DNA from: Lithobates sylvaticus
Taxonomy: Eukaryota; Chordata; Amphibia; Anura; Ranidae
Direction: 5' to 3'
NCBI GenBank assembly: GCA_028564925.1
Contig: CM053029.1
Coordinates: forward strand, 187,816,354-187,880,353
DNA: 64,000 bases
The notes under the pieces were generated by a model, which saw only the letters and a program-made list of their open reading frames with translations, had not been told where the DNA came from and made no database searches. This document shows positions 56,292 through 64,000 of the stretch, piece after piece. Within the stretch, counting starts at the first letter, position 1; each line of letters starts with the position of its first letter. Both the position numbers and the translations under genes were made by a program.

Positions 56292-56599
56292 TGCCCTGTA
56301 CACATGCTCGGATTTTCCGATGACCAGTTCCGTCGGATCATTTCTGTCGGACTTTGTCCGATGTTGGTGTTGCGTACACACGGTCGGACAACGTTGTCGG
56401 AATTTCCGGTCTTCAAGAACGTTGTGACGTAAGCCGTCTTCCACGAGACTAGAAAAGGGAAGTTCAGCACCACGTCCCGCATCCGTTGGGCTCCTTCTGC
56501 TGATTCCGTGTTTATCGCGAGTTAGTTGAAGTTTGGGGACTTACGATTCGCGCTTCTCAGTTTTGTGACTCAGATCGTTACTGCTCTTCAGTTTTTGCT
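56292..56599. mobile_element. Left part of a MITE, cut by gypsy B
   Basis: Starts TGCCCTGTACACATGCTCGG after TTA (56289-56291), contains GCGTACACACGGTCGGACAA and FAST-AAGAACGTTGTGACG as in 24415-24827. No right end is seen before gypsy B or after it. Confidence 0.55.
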
Positions 56600-57462
56600 T
56601 GTCAGAGAACTCACGCGTTCCATGCCCGTCCTCGTCCAGTAGGGGTTAATCTCCGTTCGGCAAGCGCCAATACCCATGCGCAGCCTTCTCAACGAAACCG
56701 AACGTGCGGGCGTACCCGCGTACCAACGCTGACCTGTGCGCGCCCTCGTTTGTCAATACGAACGAGGGCACGCACTTCCACGTCAGCACGAACGTGTGCG
56801 CGTAATCACGCACGGACCCGTACCTCCACCAATCCCAGCACAAGGCGCCCTATATAAACAGGGCCTTCACATGGTGTCAGTGCTGGATCGTCTTCAGTCT
56901 TATCTCCTGAATACCTGCCTGAAGTTCCTGCCTACCTTGGTCCTGATTCACCTGGTTTTCCTGTTACCCTTCCTGGATTGACCCCGCTTACTGACTGCTC
57001 CCTTTGGTTTGACCTCAGCTTGGATCCCTGGACTACGGCTCTGCTCTCTGATTCGGTACTTTATCACCTGCCTGTTGCCAACCTATTGCCTGCCTTGACC
57101 ACGAACTTGCCTCCCGCTTGTACCTTGTTTGCCAGCCTGTTGCCAACCTATTGCCTGTTTTTTGACCACGGACTTGCCATCTGCCTTGTACCTTGTTTGC
57201 CAGCCAGTTGCCGACCTGTTTACCGTCTTGACCTCGCAGTGCCTACACCCACCTGTTCGGCCGTTCCTGCACAGCTTTGGATACCAACGTGTACACCAGC
57301 TCTCCAGAGGAACCAGTTCTTCCAAGCACCAGTCTACCAGCCGCAGGCACTTGCACCCTTTCGTGCCCCAGCACTCCCTGTTCCCACCACCAGGGGTGTT
57401 TGGACCGGAACCGTGCACGAGGCCATCCCCAGCATCCGGACTCCGCTGTAAGGTACGTGATA
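56600..57462 (+). repeat. Gypsy B 5' LTR with promoter
   Basis: TATATAAA box at 56851-56858 in GGCGCCCTATATAAACAGGG. Thirty-one bases on comes GCTGGATCGT (56882-56891), the probable RNA start region. The U5 part has short imperfect repeats of CCTGTTGCCAACCTATTGCC. Confidence 0.93.
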
Positions 57463-57464
57463 GT

Positions 57465-57474
57465 ACGATCCAGC
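57465..57474 (+). promoter_or_regulatory. Gypsy B primer-binding site, self-priming type
   Basis: ACGATCCAGC, two bases (GT) after the LTR, exact complement of GCTGGATCGT at 56882-56891. Confidence 0.75.
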
Positions 57475-57478
57475 CAGA

Positions 57479-60400
57479 ATGGAGTCCGAAGGGGGTGCCT
57501 CGCCTTTGGAAGCTTTGTGCCAACAGATGTCGGCCCTTACCCTGGCAGTCCAGGGCCTGCGAGATGGCTACCATCAACTAGAACAGAGAGTGGAATCCAT
57601 GGCCCCGGGCTCTGCAACTCATCAGGCCTCCTTGGCATCCCGGTTTTCTGGCTCAGCAACCTCTGCATCAGCACCCACAGTAATGATGCCACCCCCAGAA
57701 CCTCGTGTGCCCCCACCGGAACGGTTTTCAGGGGACCGCAGTAAGTTCCGCTCCTTCAGGAATGCCTGTCGGCTCTACTTCCTGCTACAACCCCGCACCT
57801 TCTCCATGGAGAGCACTAAGGTGGGGTTCATAGTCTCCCTACTCCAAGGGGAGCCTCAGACCTGGGCCCACCGTATGTTGGAACAAGCCAGTCCTCTTCT
57901 GGATACCCTGGACTCATTTTTGGATGAAATGGCCAAGTTGTATGATGATCCTCAACGCACTACAACAGCAGAGGCCAGCCTCCATGCCCTCCAACAAGGG
58001 CGCCGGCCAGTAGAGGACTACGTAACAGACTTCAGGCGGTGGAGTTCCGACACCTCTTGGAACGACGCCGCACTCCTCTATCAGTTCCGCATAGGCCTCT
58101 CTGAAGCTCTGAAGGATGAGCTAGCCCGAGTGGGAATTCCTAGTTCTTTGGAGGATTTGATTCAGCTGTCTATCCAGATAGACCGTCGTTTAAGAGAGCG
58201 GAGGTCCGAGAGGTCCAGCTTGACACGCCCCACATGGGTGTTACCCAAGGGTCCCAACTACCCTCCTACTCCCGTTTCCAACGTGCCTGCTGCCAACTCA
58301 GGAGCACCAGAGCCCATGCAAGTCGGCCTACTCCGCTCACCATTATCACCCGAGGAGAAACAGTGGCGTCGCCAGAACAACCTCTGCCTCTACTGTGGGG
58401 AAGCTGGGCACTACGCCCACACATGCCCGAATAAGATCCGTAAGTTCAATTCATCATCCCGTGTGCCTTTCGCCTTGTCTCTAATAAAAGCCGCTCACAT
58501 CGCTGTTCCTATTTCCTTACAGCTCCCAGGAGAAATACTCCGAGTCCAGGCTATAATTGACTCTGGTGCATGTAGCTGCTTTGTGGATCATGCCTTCGCT
58601 CTACAACATAACATCCCATTGACACCTAAGCAGCATCAACTCTCCATACGGCTAGCAGATGGGTCAAATATCAAGTCCGGGCCTATTACCCTGGAGACAC
58701 AACCCCTGTTCACCAGCATCCCACCAGGTCACCAGGAGCTACTCCGTCTAGATGTCATCTCCTCACCTTTGTTTCCTGTCATCCTAGGAATGCCTTGGCT
58801 ACAGGCCCACAATCCCCAGGTCAACTGGGTCACCGGTGAGGTGGCTTTTCAGTCCTCCTACTGTTTACAGAACTGTCTCAAGTCCTTCCACCAGATTCCA
58901 CCAGTCATTGGGTGCCTAAGAACGGACTCTGAATTCAAAGAGTTGGTGCCACCAGTGTACCACAACTTCCTGGACGTGTTCGATAAACAGAAAGCGGACA
59001 CCCTTCCTCCCCATCGGGTCTACGACTGCCCGATTGAGTTACTACCTGGGGCCGAAATTCCTTTCGGGCGGATCTTTCCCCTGTCCGAACCTGAACTCCT
59101 GGTTCTCAAGGAGTACATCGATGAGAACCTCAAAAAGGGATTCATCAGGCATTCCTCCTCCCCAGCAGGAGCCGGAATATTCTTTGTGGAAAAAAAAGAT
59201 CACTCGCTCCGCCCATGTGTGGATTACAGGGACCTGAATAAAGTGACAATTAAGAATCGGTACCCGCTTCCACTAGTCCCGGAATTATTTCAGAGGCTCC
59301 GCTCAGCAAAAATATTTACGAAGTTGGACCTACGTGGGGCCTATAACCTGATCAGAATACGCAAAGGTGACGAATGGAAGACAGCATTCCGAACACGTTT
59401 TGGCCACTTCGAATATTTAGTCATGCCATTTGGACTATGCAACGCCCCGGCCACTTTTCAGCATTTTGTTAATAATATTTTCAGAGACTTTCTAGATTCT
59501 TTTGTAATCGTTTACCTGGACGATATCCTGATATTCTCCACCTCTCTAGAAGTTCATCGTGATCATGTCAAACAAGTTCTGGGCAGGTTAAGGCAACATG
59601 GACTTTACGCAAAGGCCGAAAAATGTGAATTCGAACGCCAGACTATTCACTTCCTCGGCCTGGTTATATCAACTGGGGGTGTAGCTATGGATCCCCAGAA
59701 GGTCTCTGCCATCATGTCCTGGCCGCCCCCAAAAGACAAAAAGGGGGTACAACGTTTTGTTGGGTTCTCAAATTTTTATAGAAAATTTATCAGGAACTTC
59801 TCCAAGATCATCGCTCCGATCACTCAGCTCACCAAGAAGCAAAGCCGCTTCCAGTGGACTTCAGCGGCCCAAGCCGCCTTCGACCAATTAAAAAGGGCAT
59901 TCACCTCCGCTCCAGTACTAAAACACCCTGACCCTGCATTACCCTACACTCTGGAGGTCGATGCTTCGGAGAGTGCAGTAGGAGCCATCTTGTCTCAACG
60001 CCAAGGACCCAAGTCTCTAATGCACCCGGTGGCTTTCTTTTCCAGGAAACTAGGTGTATCAGAAAAGAACTATGACGTAGGTGACCGAGAACTCCTAGCA
60101 ATAAAGCTAGCCCTGGAAGAATGGCGGTATCTCCTGGAAGGGGCAACACATCCGATACTGATCTTCACAGATCACAAAAATTTAGAATACCTCAGAACTG
60201 CCAGACGCCTTAGACCCCGACAGGCCAGATGGGCTCTTTTCTTTTCCCGTTTTAATTTTCATATTACTTATCGCCCTGGATCTAAAAACGTTAAACCCGA
60301 TGCCTTATCCCGAATGTTCACAGAATTTGAAACCCCGTCTCCACCAGATACTATCCTGCAAGCAGGGAATTTTCTCCTGACCCAATCCAGTTTCATGACA

Positions 60401-62077
60401 CAGCTCCGCCAAGCGTCCGTGGGAACACAATTACCTCCAGGCATCAACCTTCAGGAGAAGGATGGGTTTTTTTGGCTCAACAATAAAATTTTCATCCCTC
60501 AAGACCTACGCACCACCGTCTTACAGGCCTGCCATGACTATCCTCTGGCGGGTCACTTTGGGGGCCGCAAGACTATGGATCTAATTCAGAGACACTTTTG
60601 GTGGCCAAATCTGGCCAAGGACTGTAGGAATTATGTTAACTCTTGCCTGATTTGTCTCAGAAATAAAAGCAGTAAAAATAAATCATGGGGCCTGCTAAAA
60701 CCACTGTCTATTCCCGAGAGGCCATGGGACAAAATTGCCATGGATTTTATTGTGGAGCTTCCCCCCTCTAAAGGATTCTCTTCCATTTTTGTGGTGGTGG
60801 ACCGCTTTTCTCGGATGGCACATTTCATTCCCATGAAAGGGACACCCTCAGCAATTGAAACCGCCAGGATCTTCATTAAAGAAATCGTCAGACTCCATGG
60901 AATCCCCAGTGACATCGTTTCTGACCGTGGAGTGCAGTTCACATCCAAGTTTTGGAGGTCATTATGCAAGGCACTGGGTATTAAATGTAGTCTCTCTTCA
61001 GCTTACCATCCACAGACCAACGGGCAGACCGAACGTACTAACCAAACGTTGGAACAATACCTACGTTGCTTCTCCTCGTTTTCCCAAGAGGATTGGGCTT
61101 CACTGCTTCCCTTGGCAGAATTTGCTTTTAACAATTCCATCCACTCCACCACAAACCAATCACCATTTTTCTCCAACTACGGATTTCATCCCTCCTTTCT
61201 ACCCACACTTGTGCCCGAATCCTCTGTACCGGCTGTTCAGGATAGACTGGATTTCCTTTCCTCCAACAACCAGATGCTCAGGGAAACTATTGCTAAAGCA
61301 CAGGAGGATGATAAAAAATACTTCGACAAAAAGAGAAGGGGAGAATTGAACTTGGAGGTAGGAGATCGTGTGTGGCTATCTACTACAAATTTAAAACTAG
61401 CATGCCCCTCCAAGAAATTGGGACCTAGATACTTGGGCCCTTTCCCTGTCAAGAGAAAGGTCAACCCAGTGGCCTATGAACTTGAACTCCCTGCCTCATT
61501 CAGGATACATCCGGTATTTCATGTCTCCCTACTTAAACCTGATGTTCCAAATTCCTTTCCAGATCGTGAAGTGGGACCTCCAGAGGCTATCCGAGTAAAT
61601 GGGGAAGAGGAATTTGAAATTGAAGCTATCCTGGATCACAGAAAACGGCAAGGTGAGGACCAATATTTAATTAAATGGAAAGGTTTTGGCCCAGAAGAAA
61701 ATTCCTGGGAACCAAGAACAAATCTTCATGCCCAGAGACTTATACAGGCTTTTCATCGTTCCCGCTCCCAGGGTTCGTTTCAAAGAGGCATCCGGAGGCT
61801 GCCCCTAAGGAGGGGGCAATGTCAGAGAACTCACGCGTTCCATGCCCGTCCTCGTCCAGTAGGGGTTAATCTCCGTTCGGCAAACGCCAATACCCATGCG
61901 CAGCCTTCTCAACGAAACCGAACGTGCGGGCGTACCCGCGTACCAACGCTGACCTGTGCGCGCCCTCGTTTGTCAATACGAACGAGGGCACGCACTTCCA
62001 CGTCAGCACGAACGTGTGCGCGTAATCACGCACGGACCCGTACCTCCACCAATCCCAGCACAAGGCGCCCTATATAA
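57479..62077 (+). CDS. Gypsy B gag-pol polyprotein (retrotransposon fossil)
   Basis: One open frame of 1,532 codons from an ATG 17 bases after the 5' LTR, with its tail inside the 3' LTR. Order: gag, CCHC knuckle (LCLYCGEAGHYAHTC, about residue 302), protease IDSGA (about 359), reverse transcriptase YLDDIL (about 678), RNase H (from about 826), integrase HHCC (about 1019) and core (DFIVELP, SDRG, NGQTERTN), chromodomain (about 1378-1430, LIKWKGF and ENSWEP). Same architecture as gypsy A but clearly a different family by sequence. Confidence 0.95.
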   Translation: MESEGGASPLEALCQQMSALTLAVQGLRDGYHQLEQRVESMAPGSATHQASLASRFSGSATSASAPTVMMPPPEPRVPPPERFSGDRSKFRSFRNACRLYFLLQPRTFSMESTKVGFIVSLLQGEPQTWAHRMLEQASPLLDTLDSFLDEMAKLYDDPQRTTTAEASLHALQQGRRPVEDYVTDFRRWSSDTSWNDAALLYQFRIGLSEALKDELARVGIPSSLEDLIQLSIQIDRRLRERRSERSSLTRPTWVLPKGPNYPPTPVSNVPAANSGAPEPMQVGLLRSPLSPEEKQWRRQNNLCLYCGEAGHYAHTCPNKIRKFNSSSRVPFALSLIKAAHIAVPISLQLPGEILRVQAIIDSGACSCFVDHAFALQHNIPLTPKQHQLSIRLADGSNIKSGPITLETQPLFTSIPPGHQELLRLDVISSPLFPVILGMPWLQAHNPQVNWVTGEVAFQSSYCLQNCLKSFHQIPPVIGCLRTDSEFKELVPPVYHNFLDVFDKQKADTLPPHRVYDCPIELLPGAEIPFGRIFPLSEPELLVLKEYIDENLKKGFIRHSSSPAGAGIFFVEKKDHSLRPCVDYRDLNKVTIKNRYPLPLVPELFQRLRSAKIFTKLDLRGAYNLIRIRKGDEWKTAFRTRFGHFEYLVMPFGLCNAPATFQHFVNNIFRDFLDSFVIVYLDDILIFSTSLEVHRDHVKQVLGRLRQHGLYAKAEKCEFERQTIHFLGLVISTGGVAMDPQKVSAIMSWPPPKDKKGVQRFVGFSNFYRKFIRNFSKIIAPITQLTKKQSRFQWTSAAQAAFDQLKRAFTSAPVLKHPDPALPYTLEVDASESAVGAILSQRQGPKSLMHPVAFFSRKLGVSEKNYDVGDRELLAIKLALEEWRYLLEGATHPILIFTDHKNLEYLRTARRLRPRQARWALFFSRFNFHITYRPGSKNVKPDALSRMFTEFETPSPPDTILQAGNFLLTQSSFMTQLRQASVGTQLPPGINLQEKDGFFWLNNKIFIPQDLRTTVLQACHDYPLAGHFGGRKTMDLIQRHFWWPNLAKDCRNYVNSCLICLRNKSSKNKSWGLLKPLSIPERPWDKIAMDFIVELPPSKGFSSIFVVVDRFSRMAHFIPMKGTPSAIETARIFIKEIVRLHGIPSDIVSDRGVQFTSKFWRSLCKALGIKCSLSSAYHPQTNGQTERTNQTLEQYLRCFSSFSQEDWASLLPLAEFAFNNSIHSTTNQSPFFSNYGFHPSFLPTLVPESSVPAVQDRLDFLSSNNQMLRETIAKAQEDDKKYFDKKRRGELNLEVGDRVWLSTTNLKLACPSKKLGPRYLGPFPVKRKVNPVAYELELPASFRIHPVFHVSLLKPDVPNSFPDREVGPPEAIRVNGEEEFEIEAILDHRKRQGEDQYLIKWKGFGPEENSWEPRTNLHAQRLIQAFHRSRSQGSFQRGIRRLPLRRGQCQRTHAFHARPRPVGVNLRSANANTHAQPSQRNRTCGRTRVPTLTCARPRLSIRTRARTSTSARTCARNHARTRTSTNPSTRRPI

Positions 62078-62682
62078 ACAGGGCCTTCACATGGTGTCAG
62101 TGCTGGATCGTCTTCAGTCTTATCTCCTGAATACCTGCCTGAAGTTCCTGCCTACCTTGGTCCTGATTCACCTGGTTTTCCTGTTACCCTTCCTGGATTG
62201 ACCCCGCTTACTGACTGCTCCCTTTGGTTTGACCTCAGCTTGGATCCCTGGACTACGGCTCTGCTCTCTGATTCGGTACTTTATCACCTGCCTGTTGCCA
62301 ACCTATTGCCTGCCTTGACCACGAACTTGCCTCCCGCTTGTACCTTGTTTGCCAGCCTGTTGCCAACCTATTGCCTGTTTTTTGACCACGGACTTGCCAT
62401 CTGCCTTGTACCTTGTTTGCCAGCCAGTTGCCGACCTGTTTACCGTCTTGACCTCGCAGTGCCTACACCCACCTGTTCGGCCGTTCCTGCACAGCTTTGG
62501 ATACCAACGTGTACACCAGCTCTCCAGAGGAACCAGTTCTTCCAAGCACCAGTCTACCAGCCGCAGGCACTTGCACCCTTTCGTGCCCCAGCACTCCCTG
62601 TTCCCACCACCAGGGGTGTTTGGACCGGAACCGTGCACGAGGCCATCCCCAGCATCCGGACTCCGCTGTAAGGTACGTGATA
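61820..62682 (+). repeat. Gypsy B 3' LTR
   Basis: Matches the 5' LTR at all but one position by eye and carries the same TATA box (62071-62078). Confidence 0.95.
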
Positions 62683-62689
62683 CTGACAG

Positions 62690-64000
62690 ACCCCGTTTTT
62701 CACCGTCTTTTGGCTTTGCTGACCCCTTTTATCAGCCGGCAGGATACCTGCATGAGACAAGCCATCACTCTGGAGCAGAGGCTTGTTGCCACTAAGGATG
62801 GGCCAGGTGTTCGATTCGAACCCATGTTCGAATCGAGCACCGGGCGTTCGCTCGCTCGGCGAGCCCAGAACTATTGGGGCCGCTCGCATCAAATTCGTGT
62901 GATGCGAGCGGCCCCGCAATGCATTGCGGCCCGCGCAGTGCAATGCTGGCTGATGATTGGCCAAGCATGCACTGTGACCCCGCATGCTTGGCCAATCACA
63001 GCGCCGGCAGCGAGGAGAGCCATAATTGGCTACAGGCAGGCGGCCTCGCATATTCTGTTTCAGTCAGTGTCAGCGTGTCAGCGTGTGCTGCTGACAATAT
63101 GTGCTCTATTTCTGGGGATATGTGTGTGCGTGCTGTTAGAACAGCATTGCAGTATCACATCTGGGGGGTGTCTATAGGTGGCCTGTGAAGGGGGGCAGGT
63201 TTCCTGTGCTTAGAACTTTCCCTGCAAAAAAGTGTCATTTTTGCAGGAAAAAATCTATTTAAAAGCACTCGCTGGTAATGGAATGATGGCTCCTGTAACA
63301 CAGAGAGCTGTCATTCATTAATAAAAAACAAAAAAAAAGCTTGGGGGTAATGGAGGGCACCTGGTGACCCCCCCCCTCTGACGCACGGGGACGTCATGGG
63401 GAATTCCCTATGGCTTTCCCCATGACGTCAGGTGCCCTCCGTTATAAAAGACCTGTCAGACGGACCGGAGCCTCACACAGCGGGAGCCTCCCATTGCGCG
63501 GAGCGGCCCAAGAAGAGACAGAGACACCGACACCGACGCCGACGCCGACGGAAGAAGATGCCGGACGAGAAGGCCAGTGCAAGAAGAAGCGGATCGGAGG
63601 AAGAAGAAAATGGAAGAAGAAGATGGAAGAAGATGACGGAAGGAGAAGATGAAGAAACCGAAGGATGAAGAAAGAAGAAAGAAGATTTTAATAAAGGAAT
63701 TGTCAAAGACCGTCTCCTGTCATTTTTACCATTTTTGCCACTTTTTTGGTGAAATGGTAGGGGTACTTTTGTACCCCCTTACCATTTCACACAGGGGGGG
63801 GCCGGGATCTGGGGGTCCCCTTGTTAAAGGGGGCTTCCAGATTCCGATAAGCCCCCCGCCCGCAGACCCCCACAACCACCGGGCACGGTTGTGGGGATGA
63901 GGCCCTTGTCCTCCTCAACATGGGGACAAGGTGCTTTGGGGGTCTTAGACCCCCAAAGCATCCTCCCAATGTTGAGGGCATGTACGGTTCAGGCGGGAGG
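62690..64000. repeat. Interspersed repeat region with promoter-like unit
   Basis: Contains short palindromes (CGATTCGAACCCATGTTCGA at 62814), an inverted GACGTCATGGGGAA / TTCCCCATGACGTC pair at 63390-63429, and inverted GGGGACAAGGTGCTTTGGGG-type blocks near the end. Open frames at 63410-63700 are low-complexity Arg/Lys/Glu runs and are not recognised as genes. The unit may continue past the window end. Confidence 0.45.
63390..63450 (+). promoter_or_regulatory. CRE palindrome pair and TATA box
   Basis: GACGTCAT at 63390-63397 and TGACGTCA (full CRE) at 63423-63430 lie in an inverted repeat, followed by TATAAAAG at 63443-63450. AATAAA at 63690-63695 gives a possible 3' end about 220 bases after the predicted start. 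Confidence 0.45.

Larger units (their letters stand above)
56600..62682 (+). mobile_element. Gypsy B: full-length Ty3/Gypsy chromovirus
   Basis: LTRs at 56600-57462 and 61820-62682 (863 bp each, TGTCAGAG...GTGATA), with one visible difference between them, so very recent. A purine tract AAGGAGGGGGCAA precedes the 3' LTR. It looks whole. No matching target duplication could be seen at the two outer edges. Confidence 0.93.

Noticed and set aside
56978-57744. Cys/Leu/Pro-rich frames near gypsy B, repeated at 62198-63177
   Set aside because: They lie in the two LTR copies and are non-coding.
63410-63706. Lys/Arg/Glu-rich frames
   Set aside because: Low-complexity GAAGAA and GACGCC repeats; may be transcribed but not supported as protein.
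40251-64000. PH domain and Btk-motif exons of ITK
   Set aside because: Searched by eye for the FWxDGxWRCC and CAxYDP patterns on the minus strand; nothing convincing, so they are taken to lie outside the window.

Overview
This is a stretch of vertebrate nuclear DNA, most likely from a frog (probably a ranoid such as Rana). The clues are one widely spaced split gene, very dense interspersed repeats, several Tc1/mariner transposons, abundant palindromic MITEs with 'GTACACACGATCGG' or 'CATGCACACGAG' ends, and Ty3/Gypsy chromoviruses. The species call is inference from repeat style; nothing in the window proves it.

The only host gene found is the 3' two-thirds of a Tec-family tyrosine kinase on the minus strand, best identified as ITK. 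Thirteen coding exons lie between 40250 (5'-most seen) and 7690 (stop codon). They were found by joining splice sites in phase. Together they encode 463 residues: the proline-rich Tec-homology motif, SH3, SH2, SH2-kinase linker and the whole kinase domain. The PH domain, the Btk zinc motif and the promoter are not visible and are probably beyond 64000. Every junction is in phase. Twelve exon ends carry recognisable donors, eleven GT and one GC.

Layout. 1-7689: sequence downstream of ITK, with repeats only (hAT palindrome 3839-4518, a 6-bp-TSD element 5402-5758, an inverted repeat 5915-6254, a small hAT-like MITE 6766-6912). 7690-23406: kinase, linker and distal SH2 exons, with a broken Tc1 element (8230-9785), a fold-back Tc1 fragment (12821-13560) and many MITEs. 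23407-33522: a 10.1 kb intron holding PIF/Harbinger-like MITEs, a minisatellite-bearing inverted-repeat element (about 28000-28860) and a 1.75 kb hAT element with an internal minisatellite (30716-32465). 33523-40250: SH2, SH3 and proline-rich exons with a 0.6 kb tandem duplication in one intron. 40251-64000: probably further ITK intron or 5' flank, filled by transposons. These are gypsy A (44080-49787, minus strand, inserted into an older LTR-like element), a nearly intact Tc1 (52035-53663), a broken gypsy C (54761-56290), gypsy B (56600-62682, plus strand) and a repeat with a promoter-like start (62690-64000).

Most striking structure: all three gypsy families place a 10-base site two bases after the 5' LTR that is the exact reverse complement of ten bases at the predicted RNA start. 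This is the layout expected for Tf1-type self-primed reverse transcription. The two long elements have near-identical LTRs and an open gag-pol frame, so they are recent arrivals.
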